DNA of 64,000 nucleotides from Reticulitermes speratus (GCA_021186555.1 JAJKFL010000005.1:48015135-48079134), one strand, 5' to 3'; counted from the first letter of the stretch, positions 41,345 to 52,099 are shown. A program made the numbers and translations. Notes: generated by a model not told the origin, from the sequence alone.

Positions 41345-41556
41345 GTTACACCTGATCACACTCAATGACACACAGCACTCAGTAGGACTCCTCTGGACGA
41401 GTGATCAGCCCGTCGCAGAGACCTCTACCTGACAACACACAACACTCACAATAGACAGATATCCATTCCCCGATGGGATTCCGAACCCGCAATCCCAGCA
41501 AGCGAGCAGCCGCAGACCGACGCCTTAGACAGCGCGGCCACCGGGATCGGCTCCCT
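41345..41556 (-). mobile_element. SINE-D copy
   Basis: The minus strand carries the head (GCCGATCCCGGTGGCCGCGC, B-box-like GGTTCGGAATCCC) and the body with GTGTTGTGTGTTGTCAGGTA. The 3' AGGCCC tail is missing. Confidence 0.85.
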
Positions 41557-41559
41557 CTT

Positions 41560-42325
41560 TTATTGTGACTCACAATTTGTGAGTTCTGTTTATCTTTATC
41601 TTATATCTTACATTTTTATCAATTTAATGTTTTGATTTGTGTTCACGCTTCTAAAATGTCACCTGCTTTTGATTACTGTTATTTTGCTGCCGAATTTTCT
41701 GGTCCAGTCTCTCCTGTTCTTCCTAGTGACGTTACATCTCTCGACCAGTTAATGATAGATATAATTCAATTGATGATCGGACACGTAGGCTACAGTTTGT
41801 AACAGTGTTCACTGAATCACGCAGTCACGGTTGATTTCTCGTAATTAATTATTAACTCGATTGTGGAATAAGAAATTCAGTGTCGGCCATGCATGACTGG
41901 ACACGACATGGTCCAATCGTCGTGTGTCAAGACAGGCTTGCTCTGTAGTTGTGCGTGTCATCCAACCAAAAACAAGATACAAACAATGTCTACGATTCAA
42001 ACCTGGAGCAATTATTTCTGAATGACTTTGTTATCTCTTTACGAAATGGAAAAATCTTACTATACTGACCAATGTTTATAAATAAGTTAACCTTAATAAC
42101 ATTATTTGTTTGTATTCAATTAATTGCTTTGTTCTTTGTACAGTTGCCAACTTTTGTTTCCAGTTGTTGATTGTGGTTTGTCTTTCAACTTCGAAGCTTT
42201 ACGTTCGCCTCAACATTATTACCAAAATCCAGTTTCTGCCTCACACAGAAGACTCTGCGTGTCCATTACAACTGCCAACTTAATGCTGCCTAGGGAAATA
42301 ATCCCTGCTTGTTATGAGAATCATA
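41560..42325. other. Unassigned sequence
   Basis: No family or gene recognised. Confidence 0.3.
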
Positions 42326-42329
42326 TGGC

Positions 42330-42420
42330 GCCAACAAATCGAAATATGTAGGCAAAATGCAGACTTATTAAATATTAAAAGTAGGTGGTACATGCAGTCA
42401 GTCACCACTGGTTGAACCAC
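42330..42420 (-). repeat. Flank unit of the 114-bp-satellite element
   Basis: GGTGGTACATGCAGTCAGTC followed by ACCACTGGTTGAA matches the reverse complement of 4850-4880. ATGTAGGCAAAATGCAG before it matches the adjoining part. Confidence 0.55.
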
Positions 42421-43325
42421 TCTTCAGTCTGTGGTATCCAAGTGGTTGTGTTTTGCATGTCGTGAACCAGGCTCGAGTTTGTAGTATCCCCTTAGCAGTC
42501 GTGCTGGACTAGTGCCGTGACCCAGTGCTTGGTGGATGCTATCCATGACTGTGTTTACCGTGATTCAGTTCTCTGCTGTTGGTATCCAAGTGGCCGTGCT
42601 TTATCTTGTATTATGAACAGTTCTCAGTTGTTGGTATCCAATTGGCCGTGTTTTAGCGCAGTGGTATTGAACCTGGGGTACGCGAAGACATATTAGGTTG
42701 TACGTAAAACTAAAAAAAAAAAAAATAAATGTATTATTTCATGATAAACACTGAATCATCAGGGCCAGATTTAGGGTTAGCCACAAGAGACCCGGACATA
42801 AGGACAGGGGATTTGGGAGCGTCATTTTTTTCTCTCTTCTCTCCTTTATGCGATTCTTATCTGGGCGGCTAGTTTCATTTTTTTCCACATAGTGCATATA
42901 ATTTTGCTTTGCTAAAATACCTTTGTTCATTTATTAATTTTTATATGATAGGCAATAATATATTTGTTTTTAATAGCTTGACTCTTCTCATTTAAAACTT
43001 ATTATTTAATACATTATTTTGGATTAATTTATTTAACTTATTTTATATGTAGATTATAGACTATGTATAACTTGAAATATGCACCGACAACTTTGGGGGT
43101 ACAAAGTTAAAGAAAAATTATATCTGGGGGTACGCGAACAAAAAAGGTTGAATACCACTGTTTTAGCGCATTTTGTGAATAAGTTTAAACTGCTGGTCTC
43201 TCCGTGTGCGTGGTTTATAGTGTTATGCGAACCAGTCTTCAGCTGCTGTCCAAGAAGCTATGCTTTACCGTATATTGTGAACCAGCCTTCAGTTGTTGGT
43301 ATCCAAGCGGCCGTGCTATACATCT
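42420..43325 (+). repeat. Degenerate minisatellite interrupted by a MITE
   Basis: Words of the type TTCAGTTGTTGGTATCCAAG, GGCCGTGCTTTA and TGTGAACCAG recur irregularly every 50-65 bp on both sides of the hAT MITE. Confidence 0.6.
42659..43160. mobile_element. hAT-superfamily MITE, 502 bp
   Basis: The ends CAGTGGTATTGAACC and GGTTGAATACCACTG are inverted repeats. TTTTAGCG lies directly outside both ends (42651-42658 and 43161-43168), a perfect 8-bp duplication. The interior is A/T-rich and noncoding. GGGGTACGCGAA occurs near both ends in the same orientation. It is a different family from the MITE at 16411. Confidence 0.95.
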
Positions 43326-43383
43326 ACTAAATCCTGTCTACGTCCGTGCCGTGTCGAAGGTTGAGCCTGCCTGGGTGTCCAGG

Positions 43384-43402
43384 TGGGGGGGGGGGGGGGG
43401 GA
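43384..43402. repeat. Poly-G run
   Basis: A run of about 18 G. It produces Gly-rich frames that should not be called genes. Confidence 0.9.
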
Positions 43403-43820
43403 GAGGAGAGGAATCTAATCACCGGCTCACTGATCGACAGGTCTCATGCCAGAACAGTAAATTGGGGTCATGTGAGGTTCACACAAACATGGCAGGCTCA
43501 TCCTTTGTTGTCTGCTTTCAATACATTACACATTCTTATTACACATGGAGGCATCCCAGAGAAACTGATAGTTAAAATGTTATACCGCATTGAAAATTTA
43601 GAAAGTTGTCATTTTAAAACCACAGGGTGTGCAGTTTTAAAAAAAAACGGAATCCGCTGACAGCTGTATTGCTGCGTGGCGACTGATGACGCTGCCCGCT
43701 CTGCAGTACTCTGTCCCTCAGTAACGTAAAACTGTGCGCCGTCGAGCGGACGACATCAATTTCCGCACAGCAAGTTACGACGACCCCCGCTCTGCAGTAC
43801 TCGGTTCCGTATTAAAAAAA
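43403..43820. other. Unassigned sequence
   Basis: No family recognised. The words GCTCTGCAGTACTC occur twice (about 43698 and 43790) next to CGCC..GACGA words, a possible short local duplication. Confidence 0.3.
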
Positions 43821-43836
43821 AGCTATGTATATGTAA

Positions 43837-44041
43837 GGGGCACGCGGTGGCGTAGTTGGTTGCGACACTGCGCTACAAGCTGGAAGGTCACGGGTTCGAT
43901 TCCCGATGGTGTCATTGTAATTTTTCAAGCCTCTAACAGAAGTGAGTACCAGGAATTTTTCCTGGAAGTAAAGGTGGCCGGTGCGTAGGGCTGCCGATTG
44001 TCTTGAACCCTCAGGGCCTGTCCAGGCCTGTACAGAGATTA
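43837..44041 (+). mobile_element. SINE-A copy with internal deletion and target duplication
   Basis: The head GGGGCACGCGGTGGCGTAGT has B-box GGTTCGATTCC. The body lacks the GGTCGCACTATGGCCC block. Flanks 43823-43832 and 44042-44051 are CTATGTATAT. Confidence 0.88.
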
Positions 44042-44164
44042 CTATGTATATACCTTACGCAGTATGTGGGCCTGTTAACAATCTTGTGGGGCGATGGATA
44101 AGGTGAAGTTGTGAAGTTATCTCTTTGCATAATTAAGTATTAAGTAATAAGTATGAATAATGGA

Positions 44165-44395
44165 CCTGAACAGTAAACGGAGGCGAGTGGTTAGCTGCAC
44201 ACCGCACCGCTATACCTCCGAAGTAAGAGCCCCCTTGTACTCAGTAGAGAGAAGGCGCGATGGCCCGCAGAGCCTGTGTGGACGTCGTGTAGGAGAAAAA
44301 TTCTCTCTCTGCTCTTACCGGAAATCGAACCCCGATACGTCGGTCGTTCCGTCCACAGCCCGATCACTATGGTTAGTCTCTGAACGTTGAGAAAT
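44165..44395 (-). mobile_element. Old SINE-B-related copy
   Basis: The minus strand carries a decayed head (near TCGGGGTTCGATTTCC) and a GCTCTTACTTCGGAGGTATA-like 3' part. Confidence 0.55.
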
Positions 44396-44639
44396 AAAAA
44401 ATAAAGCATTTTAAAAGGAGGCTTCGCAGATAGTTAATTTTTGTGATGGTGTATTTTTGTCTGATGTATGATGACGATCTGGTCCTTTTATAGGTCATAT
44501 TCAGTATAGGTCGTCGAAATATCATTTGTTCAGCTTCCAGTGTTTTTATGTATCTTTTCTACAGTACCCGTGTATAAATACCATATTTTAAAGTTGCGTT
44601 TATTTAAATGTTATACATTTTCATTTGTAAACGCGACAT

Positions 44640-44760
44640 AGGTCGACCAAAAACAGGATGGAGAGATCAACAGCATCTTCAAGATTGAGTTTTCACAGGA
44701 CAGGAGCCAGGTGTGCTACATGTGTTTACGTTCATTATGATGATGATGTTTGTATTTCTG
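44640..44760 (+). mobile_element. LINE-C tail fragment
   Basis: Conceptual GRPKTGWRDQQHLQD ends soon after, in (ATG)n near 44738-44750. This matches the form of LINE C-terminal tails (GRP.TRW.D) with a simple-repeat 3' end. Confidence 0.4.
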
Positions 44761-44826
44761 GTAACATTTTTGTTCGCCAAAAGCAATCTTAATAATATAA
44801 TTAATTTTATTTATTATATTGGAAAG

Positions 44827-45175
44827 TCGTCCTCGGTGGACTAATGGTTAGCGTGCTCGCCACTGGTTCAATCCCGGCCGAGGTCGATGGATTTTTAAGG
44901 GTGATAAAAATCCGTAGCACAACTTCCTTCGGAGGGGAAGTAAAGCCGTCGGTCCCATGTCGTAGATTTACGGCATGTAAAAGAACCTTACGGGCATGAA
45001 TAGAAATGTTTCGTAAGCCAAATTCAGCGGCCATTTCTCACCCAAGTCTCCTGATTGACTGCTAGATGGCTCTGGCAGTCATATCAGGATGACTACAGAA
45101 TGCACACCTCCAGACCAAGAAACCTCTGAAAGGAGGCCCTATGCTCCGCAAGGAGCGACAGGAAGAAACATTATA
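44827..45175 (+). mobile_element. SINE-C copy
   Basis: The head is shortened (GTCCTCGGTGGACTAATGGT, then GGTTCAATCCCGGCC). The body includes GTCGTAGATTTACGGCATG and GGAAGTAAAGCCGTCGGTCC. The 3' end is near AAGGAGGCCCTATGC. Confidence 0.88.
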
Positions 45176-45389
45176 TTGGAACGGCTTCGACTTGACTTCT
45201 GCAGTTTTTAACCTCATGATACAGAAATTTCTAAAGAAATCTAACAGTTTCTCGATCAGTGGCGAAACCCCCCGACCTTTATGAAATCCCACGATTCATG
45301 ATGGTGTACCCGAATCTCCGCAATTTGACTGTATTCAGAAGCAAGTGAATAAAATCCACAACATATTTACTAAACCCATTTGAATGTTA

Positions 45390-45690
45390 GGAGCGAGGAT
45401 ACCTCAGTTTGTGTAGTGACTATAGTATGGACTGAAAGGCCCGAGATTCGAGGTTTGATTCCCAGCATGGACAGAGATTTTTCTCTTCTGCACAGCCTTC
45501 GGACTGACGCTCAAACATTCTCATATCTCAGGGAAATAAGAAGCTCTGAGATAAAGCGGCCAGCAAGTGAATCTGACCATTCACTTTTATCTAGTGCCGA
45601 AGTTAAGAATACGTGGAGATGCACCTTCAGTCCTCCATACATCTTCATTTCTTGGTGCTTAATTATGCCTAGAAACAACTTTACCATTAC
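45390..45690 (+). mobile_element. Old SINE-B-related copy
   Basis: GAGGATACCTCAGTTTGTGT, a B-box-like GGTTTGATTCCC, TCTAGTGCCGAAGTTAAGAA, and the 3' TTGGTGCTTAATTATG end. Confidence 0.75.
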
Positions 45691-46310
45691 TATAATATTC
45701 TACCGTTAATCTCGCACCTATGTCTAAGCCTCACACACTACTTAGGTGTTTCTGACAAAACGTTTCCACGCGTTTCGTGCCTAGTCCATGCCTGCTGCAT
45801 GTTCTGATTGACACTAAACGCTTCCAAGTCAACAGAGCTCCAGAACCGCCTATTGTAGTTTGGATTTCCAAAGAATCGTTTCTGAACTGTCTGCGATCTA
45901 GAAGTCCCTTTCCCGTATATGGTACTGATGCATCGGCAGGTGTTGATCTGTTGGCGTGAAGTCGGCCTACGGTCCATCAATCAAGTTCCTGATCAATATT
46001 AACCTCCCCGTCAAAACAATCTTGAGCAGGAAACAAGATGAGAGATGTAATTTGAGTATACTGGCCACAGAAGAATATTTCAGAAGGCCCGCTGGGAAGG
46101 GAACACGAGGTCATGCTCGTCCATTAAAGGATACTTGCTTCTCAGGGTCATATTGTGAAAATATGGGTCGAGATTCGATGTCGGTCCGAGACAGTTTTAC
46201 GTACACTGGATGGCCTAGTGTGGATCCTGTCGTTTACAAGACAGGAAATGTACATATGACGTAACATTGTACAGCGTTCGGATCTTTGCTCATTTCAATG
46301 CAAGTGCTTA
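45691..46310. other. Unassigned sequence
   Basis: An 80-codon minus frame at 45738-45980 shows no domain I can name. No repeat match found. Confidence 0.3.
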
Positions 46311-46315
46311 AACGT

Positions 46316-46716
46316 GGACACTTCGGAAAATAATCAGAAGTATCTGGAAAGTTTTGAAATGTGGTGCTGGAGAAGAATGGAGAAGATCAGTTGGACCGAT
46401 CGTGTGAGAAATGAAGAAGTATTACACAGAGTCAAGGAGGAGAGGAATATCGTACATACAATAAAAAGAAGAAAGGCTAACTGGATTGGTCACATCTTGC
46501 GTAGAAACTGCCTTCTGAAACATGTGATTGAAGGAAAGTTAGAAGGAAGGATAGATGTGACGGAAAGACGAGGGAGAAGACGTAAGCAGCTACTGGATGA
46601 CCTTAAGGAAAAGAGAATATACTGGAAATTGAAAGAGGAAGCACTAGATCGCACTCTGTGGAGAACTCGCTTTGGAAGAGGCTACGGACCTGTCGTAAGA
46701 CAGACTACAGAATGAA
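46316..46716 (+). mobile_element. LINE-A 3' fragment, open frame
   Basis: A 133-codon frame starts within the element: SFEMWCWRRMEKISWTDRVR, EEVLHRVKEERNIVHTIKRR, WIGHILRRNCLLKHVIEGKL, RRGRRRKQLLDDLKEKRIYW and a stop after VRQTTE. In RTE-like LINEs this block lies between the reverse-transcriptase core and the C-terminus. There is no catalytic motif, so it is a 5'-truncated copy. AATGAATGAATC follows the stop. Frame integrity suggests a young insertion. Confidence 0.88.
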
Positions 46717-47009
46717 TGAATCAGTTGAGCCATTTTCAATAAAACTTTTTCGGGATAGCAGCCGCGTCAGGTGATTGAGAGGCGAGTAAACCTGTTTTGT
46801 TTAACCAATTTCTGCACCGAGACGAGACACAAATATTCAAACTGTCGCCATGGACACACAACAGTGCGTTATGATTTGTACTGTTGAGATGCACATGTCG
46901 CTTTCATCAGTGTAAGATATTAAAAGTATTGCTATAGAAGAGTAGCAATGAGTTCTCTTCGGTACTGTTAAGCTTCATATATCGCTATCAGCAGTATAAA
47001 AACTTACTT

Positions 47010-47225
47010 AGGTCTTCATATAAAGTGCCTGATATTTTTGTCCGATAATAACAAAACTTAGACTTTTCTGCACAGATTTTCATAAAAGTCTACAATATCA
47101 AATTTCACGAAAATCCTCCCAGCGGGAGACGAGTTGATACATGCGGACAGGCAAGACAGACAGACGGACACGATGAAGCTAACAGGCGCTTTTCGCGAGT
47201 ATGCGAACGCTCCTATAAACGACCT
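47010..47225 (+). mobile_element. Family F tail copy
   Basis: TTACTTAGGTCTTCATATAA, GCCTGATATTTTTGTCCGAT and the CAAGACAGACAGACGGACAC tail. CTTTTCGCGAGTATGCGAAC ends it. Confidence 0.8.
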
Positions 47226-47389
47226 CGTTGTCTAGTCAGCTGTGCTCGTAGTTTCAAATTGACGCCGAGTATTTTTTTCGCCGCTCGTGTCTCCTCCTTT
47301 ATTTACATGAAGGCCGCCAACGACTTTATCCCCGGAAATAATTCTCACTGAATACACATTAACTCTCTCAACTTGGCGGAAGCCTGGGA

Positions 47390-47490
47390 TCGTTCTCAGG
47401 TCATTCCATGTGGGATTTGTGGCGGACAAAGTGGCACTGGGGGCAAAAGGTTTCCTGAGTAGCACGGTTTTCTCCTGCCATTGTTATTTT
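47390..47490 (+). mobile_element. SINE-E body fragment
   Basis: TCCATGTGGGATTTGTGGCG and GTGGCACTGGG, then GGTTTTCTCCTGCCA, match the SINE-E body. The head is absent. Confidence 0.75.
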
Positions 47491-47499
47491 ATCTAGGAG

Positions 47500-47615
47500 T
47501 CAAAGGATGGGGAAGGAAGGCTGAGGATCGAGAGGAATGGAGGCATGTGGTCAAGAAGGCCGAGGCCCTACATGGGCTGTAGCGCCGACCAGAAGAAGAA
47601 GAATTGTTATTTTAT
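47500..47615 (+). mobile_element. LINE-D C-terminal tail
   Basis: GWGRKAEDREEWRHVVKKAE followed by ALHGL and a stop is a typical C-terminus of another RTE-like LINE. The 3' UTR GAGGCCCTACATGGGCTGTA then (GAA)n resembles the 3' ends of SINE-C and SINE-D. Confidence 0.6.
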
Positions 47616-48550
47616 CAATGCTTCATGCTCATATTTCAGTCATCTACCATGGACGGTATAAGATCTTACCAGTTGACAGCGTCATTAAATACAACATTTT
47701 TTCTCTCTCATCCTTTAAAATCCTGTGCACAGAGTGTATTTATACGACGTGTTCCATTATGATTCCTACGTTATTTCGGTAAATAGCGTTCACCAGTTGG
47801 TCTTGCTAATGGGTGCACATTATGTTCTCTGTGAGGTATGAACCGAGTCTTTTATATACGAGGTATAATGTAGATTAATTTCAGTCTTGATAGGGTTAAA
47901 AGACACACACTGTGATAGAGATCTGAAGAGCTAACGCCGAATAGGAATATCGCTATCCTCTGGGCTAATAGGGTAGATGAAACCTTCATTTACTGTGATG
48001 ATGGAGGCACCAGAATTCCCTGAAAGGTCGGTATATTTTTATAAAATTAACGGCGTCACAACCCAGAAAACAATAGTCTTGAGAAGAGATTCACTGCTTA
48101 TATCTGCTTTGCTATTCAAGGATACTCGTGTTTTTTTTTACAGTAGCAAAGCAGCTGATATACCAGCGATAGGTCAGTCGGTATCAGTGAGGTGGATAAG
48201 GCCCCGAAGACCCTGCGACGCGGAGGGCCACCAAACGTATGGAATAACAAAATTTGTGGGGTTTTCGACCTGGATTCCGTTCTGACAGAAGGCAGTATTC
48301 TGGTTCCCTGATGTGAGATCTGGAGCAACTTACTTAAGAATTATAGGGGGCCCCCGATTATCGAAATACAACTAGCCCCGACCGGTTGTCTGAGCTACTG
48401 GTCTGTTCAATGACTAAGATACGGGTGGGGCGATCTGGAGTTGTGGTTCTATTCCCGGAAGGTGCTGAGTTTTTTTCTTTACTTCTTGAGAGCACATATA
48501 CCGGTTTTGGGGCTCTCGCAGTCTCCTATACAATCAACAGTAAAAGCTCT
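47616..48550. other. Mostly unassigned sequence
   Basis: ATGGAGGCACCAGAATTCCC and AACGGCGTCACAACCCAGAA at about 48000-48066 look like a decayed foldback-family arm. The 102-codon frame there is therefore not a gene. The rest is unrecognised. Confidence 0.35.
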
Positions 48551-48557
48551 TCCCCAG

Positions 48558-48640
48558 GGGCGACCCGGATAGCGCAGTCGGTACAGCGACTCGCTACGGG
48601 CTGGACGATACGAGGCTCGAACTCCGCTGGAGGCAAGAGA
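48558..48640 (+). mobile_element. SINE-B head fragment
   Basis: GGATAGCGCAGTCGGTACAG and CGACTCGCTACGGGCTGGAC, then a B-box-like GGCTCGAACTCCG, form the head only. The body is lost. Confidence 0.75.
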
Positions 48641-48664
48641 TTCTGTCTTCTCCATACTCGTCCA

Positions 48665-48770
48665 TATCTTACGGAATATATGAATAAACTGTGCAGACAA
48701 AATGCATTGTTCTTAGCCTTAAGCGTGGTGGTTCAAATAGTAACCACTAGGCTTTAAAAGGTTAATGTAT
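48665..48770 (-). repeat. Flank unit of the 114-bp-satellite element
   Basis: GTGGTGGTTCAAATAGTAAC, then CACTAGGCTTTAAAAGGTTA, matches the reverse complement of 4832-4880. AATAAACTGTGCAGACAAAA before it matches the next segment. No array. Confidence 0.6.
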
Positions 48771-48929
48771 TACCACTGCGGACCGTACCGCCATTAATTT
48801 GATATTCATCGCCGTAAGATCCTCAAACCCACTCTCACAGTCAGTGTGTGTGCTTCTCTTAGGAAGAGAGACCAAGTTTCACACCCTTAGAAAATTACAA
48901 GTAAAGTAACACTTCTGTATATTACATGT

Positions 48930-49005
48930 ATTTTTTCATGAGGACGGACAGACAGATATGACGAGCAAATAGGCGCTTTTCGCAACTTTGCGAATGCGCC
49001 AAAAA
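48930..49005 (+). mobile_element. Family F tail fragment
   Basis: ACGGACAGACAGATATGACG and CGCTTTTCGCAACTTTGCGA, then ATGCGCC. Confidence 0.75.
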
Positions 49006-49190
49006 TGCAGCTGCTTCTCATCGGGTATTCTGCGGAATGAAGTCTAGAAAGGCATGAAGGTCGTTGTCCTGATGCTATTGTAGTGACACCTATAGACGAC
49101 ACTAGGAACTATCCACGATTACGAACCAAAAGTTTATCTCGCTTTCTCTAATTGACTAGTTATAATAACGTGTAGAAGTTCAACGTTCGT

Positions 49191-49262
49191 GGCTCGTTGG
49201 TCTAGGGGTATGATTCTCGCTTAGGGTGCGAGAGGTCCCGGGTTCAAATCCCGGACGAGCCC
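49191..49262 (+). tRNA. tRNA-Pro (anticodon AGG)
   Basis: This is the only cellular gene I can support. The 72-nt sequence folds as a complete tRNA. The acceptor strands GGCTCGT and ACGAGCC pair perfectly and leave a C discriminator. The D arm carries the A-box-like TGGTCTAGGGG. The anticodon stem CTCGC/GCGAG closes the seven-base loop TTAGGGT, which gives anticodon AGG at 49223-49225. The T arm holds a good B box, GGTTCAAATCC. A run of eight or more T follows within a few bases, as expected for RNA polymerase III termination. CCA is not encoded, which is normal for a nuclear eukaryotic gene. The SINE heads in this window have only A and B boxes and continue into long bodies; this locus stops at the T run and has intact pairing in all arms. 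It decodes proline CCU, and CCC by wobble if A34 is modified to inosine. Confidence 0.95.
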
Positions 49263-49274
49263 TTGTTTTTTTTT
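49262..49274 (+). terminator. RNA polymerase III T-run terminator of tRNA-Pro
   Basis: A T run directly follows the tRNA-Pro discriminator base, broken only by a G near its start. This is the usual class III terminator. Confidence 0.85.
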
Positions 49275-49459
49275 AATCTACTTCTAAATGTAAAACTAAT
49301 TCAAATGTTAACGATGTAAATGAAGTTCTTTTTTCATCCTCATTTGTCGCTTGGCGGAGCGCGTTTAGAACAAGACAGGAAATTTACACATGCGTAGCAC
49401 TGTGGCTCATTCTGATCTTCGCTCGCCTTAATGCACATATTGGTCTAGCCAACAAAATT

Positions 49460-49735
49460 AGACACGAGTATTAAAATTGTTGCCATGGAAAGGCAATAGT
49501 GAATTCTCTTTCGTATTGAGCTGTGTATGTCGCTGTCAACATTATGAAACGTACTTAGGTCTTCAAGTAAAGTGCCTGATATTTTTGTCCTACTTATTAT
49601 ATTGCTTATATCTTCTCGACGCATTTTCTTCATAAAAATCAGTCTACTGGGAGTCGATATGTTCCATGCGAACCGACAGACAGACAAGACGAAGCTAATA
49701 ATTGCTTTTCGCAACTCTGCGAACGCGCCTGACGA
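49460..49735 (+). mobile_element. Family F copy
   Basis: TGTTGCCATGGAAAGGCAAT, GCCTGATATTTTTGTCCTAC and the GACAGACAGACAAGACGAAG tail. TTGCGCAACTCTGCGAACGC-like end. Confidence 0.75.
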
Positions 49736-49853
49736 AAACAGTTACACAGTTACTGTGAGACCTTAGAATCATATGGGGCAAGTGGTGACCGTGTCAAAAG
49801 CACAACGCCAGAAAGCTTACTGGACTGTTAGTTAAACATTCAATAATATATAA

Positions 49854-50075
49854 CTAACTAACTAACTAACTCCATGGAGCAGAGTCCTTCTTGAGAAGCT
49901 AACAAGTCGTCAGCTAGTCAAGAAATTCCCCGCGTTTTATGGAACCCGAAGGTTCATTACCGCATTCACAAGCGCCCGCCACCTGTCCTTATCCTGAGCC
50001 ATATCAATCCAGTCCATGCACCCCATCCACTTCTTTAAGATCCATTTTAATATTATCCTCCCATGTACGCTTGGG
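49854..50075 (-). mobile_element. LINE-B, 5'-truncated, with target duplication
   Basis: (AACT)n tail, then CTCCATGGAGCAGAGTCCTT and AACCCGAAGGTTCATTACCG on the plus strand, which is the LINE-B end in minus orientation. Flanks 49840-49853 and 50076-50089 agree (TCAATAATATATAA). Confidence 0.92.
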
Positions 50076-50089
50076 TCAATAATATATAA

Positions 50090-50265
50090 TGTAATTATAT
50101 ATATTCTAATCGGAAAACCTGAAGTAGTAGTCCATTTGGAAGACCTAGATTTAGATGGGAGGGTAAAATTAAACTGAATCTTAAGAAAGCAGGGTGAGAG
50201 GTTTTGGGCTGTATTTACATAGCTCACGTTAGGGGCCAATGGCGGGCTCTTGTGAATACGACAGG
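50090..50265 (+). mobile_element. Old LINE-B fragment
   Basis: AATCGGAAAACCTGAAGTAG, TTGGAAGACCTAGATTTAGA and AATGGCGGGCTCTTGTGAAT keep the LINE-B order on the plus strand. It sits next to the younger copy of opposite orientation. Confidence 0.7.
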
Positions 50266-50269
50266 ATAG

Positions 50270-50755
50270 TACGACTAATACGTCAGGATAGTACCTCGAA
50301 TAAGCCACATCCGCTGCCTTTCAAATCCATTGCAGTTCGCCATTTCTCCTCTTTTTCGGCGCTACAAACAAGTTAGTCTTAAACACTGACAGGGCCGTAA
50401 AATAAAGGGCAAAACGACGCCAGGTATACGACTAAGTATTAATGAAACATAAGCCTATTTTTGTAAAATGGCCATGTTGAAGGAACGAAAGCTTGCTAAA
50501 GATTAATAGTCGAAATGCTTCACTGATTTCTTTTATTACGTTTCTACGCCATGCGCAACGAGAAGTGTATTACTGCTCATAATTCTTACTGCATCCAACA
50601 GCAAGAAATCTGCTTCCATTGAACGCTTGGAGGAATGCTGCTGACCGCATGGAAACTGACGGACGAATTAATCACACTGCGTACAGCCTAGCCTGTCTTT
50701 GTCTGAAGGCGGCGAACTGCAAGGAAACCGACGGACATAGTACTTCATAGAAGGT
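50270..50755. other. Unassigned sequence
   Basis: No family or gene recognised. Confidence 0.3.
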
Positions 50756-50762
50756 ACGGCAT

Positions 50763-51215
50763 TTCTCTCTCTCTTTCTTTCTTTCTTTCCTCTTCCTTCC
50801 TTCCTTTCCTCTTTCCTTATTTCTTTCTTTCCTTCTTTCTTTCTTTCTTTCTTCCTTTCCTCTTTCTTCCTTCCTTTTGTCTTGCTTTGTTTCTTCTTTC
50901 TTTCTTCCTTCCCTCTTTCTTTCTTTCCTGCCTTCTTTCTTCTTTCTCTTCTTTCTTTCCTTCCTCTTTCCTTGTCTTTCCTCTTTTCTTCCTTCCTTTC
51001 CTCTTTCTTTCTTTCTTTCTTCCCTTTCCTTTATTTCTTTCCATCTTTCCTTCACTTCTTCTTGCTTTCCTTCTTTCTTTCTTTCCTCTTTACTTTTCTT
51101 TCATTCCTTCTTTCTTTCCTCTTTCATTTGTCTTTCCTTCCTTCTTTCTTTCCTCTTTCTTCTTTCCTTCCCTCTTTTCCCTTTATTTCTTTCTTTCTCT
51201 GTCTTTCTCTCTCTC
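50763..51215 (+). repeat. (CTTT)n/(CTTC)n polypyrimidine tract, about 450 bp
   Basis: Almost pure C/T on the plus strand. Frames of 123-192 codons (Ser/Phe/Leu) and their Lys/Glu/Arg complements on the minus strand reflect this composition. Confidence 0.95.
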
Positions 51216-52090
51216 GCTGTACGTTGCCAGCTGCATGCAGGACGCTGTACGTAACAATTCCACGATGTACTGTCTTCCAGGAGGGGAAAGCAATCTCTGA
51301 GTCAATAATGAAACAGATTATCTCGTTAAACCGGAACCAGAAATCATTTCGTCTTTCTGATTTTATTATACAGCCTTTTGAAGTGGACTGCCCGTGGCTC
51401 AAGGCTGTTTATTTTCGTCTAGGAATGATGGTAAAGTTTATGGAGAGTCCAGCACGGTAATATTACGGACAGCTGCTGCTCAGTATGTGAAAACGGCCCA
51501 AAACGAAAAAAAGAAGCGATTTGAACGAACATTTCAAGCAGGTAGAAGCATGTTATAAATGAGTTGCAGCTGGGTGTCTGGAATTGCAGTAATGTCATTT
51601 ACACTCGTAAGGGAAAAGTTCAATGTTCCTGTTACGCATTTCTGCAGGCGCACTGACAAAAATCAGAAGCGCTGTTTCCTAACATGCGTGCCGTGATCCG
51701 AATCCGTATGTGGCTCGAGACCGGTTTGTTATACGTCCCCTGTGTCTTAACGCATTAAAACACTTTAAAATTATATAGTATAATACGCAGTGTGTATCTA
51801 TTAGTTAGTTACACGTACAAATCTCCAGGGATGTGGCTGCTAAATCCACGTTTCTGCAGTTATGTACCTGGTCTTGACTGGAAAACCGATTAACTAGCTA
51901 ACAGATTAACTGAGTAATTAACTAACTACGTATATAGCTCACGAACCAATCATCCAACGAAAACGCCACCAAATAACCAAAGTAAATAAATGACAAAAAT
52001 ATTAGGGGGAAAAATTACATGTATGAACAGAAAACAAGACGGATAGAATACTTTGAGTTAGCACTGATTCAGAAGCACAGGTCGTGATCT
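51216..52090. other. Unassigned sequence
   Basis: No family or gene recognised. The frame crossing 51300-51460 begins in the polypyrimidine tract. Confidence 0.3.
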
Positions 52091-52099
52091 GTTATACTC

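Noticed and set aside
46314-46715. 133-codon open frame as a host gene
   Set aside because: The same peptide is encoded at 27492-27827 and, frameshifted, at 53048-53305; it is the C-terminal tail of LINE-A.
47977-48285. 102-codon frame
   Set aside because: It includes a decayed foldback-family arm at about 48000-48066 and has no known motif.
50672-51460. Long Ser/Phe/Leu and Lys/Glu/Arg frames
   Set aside because: They are direct translations of a polypyrimidine/polypurine tract and are open in several frames on both strands.
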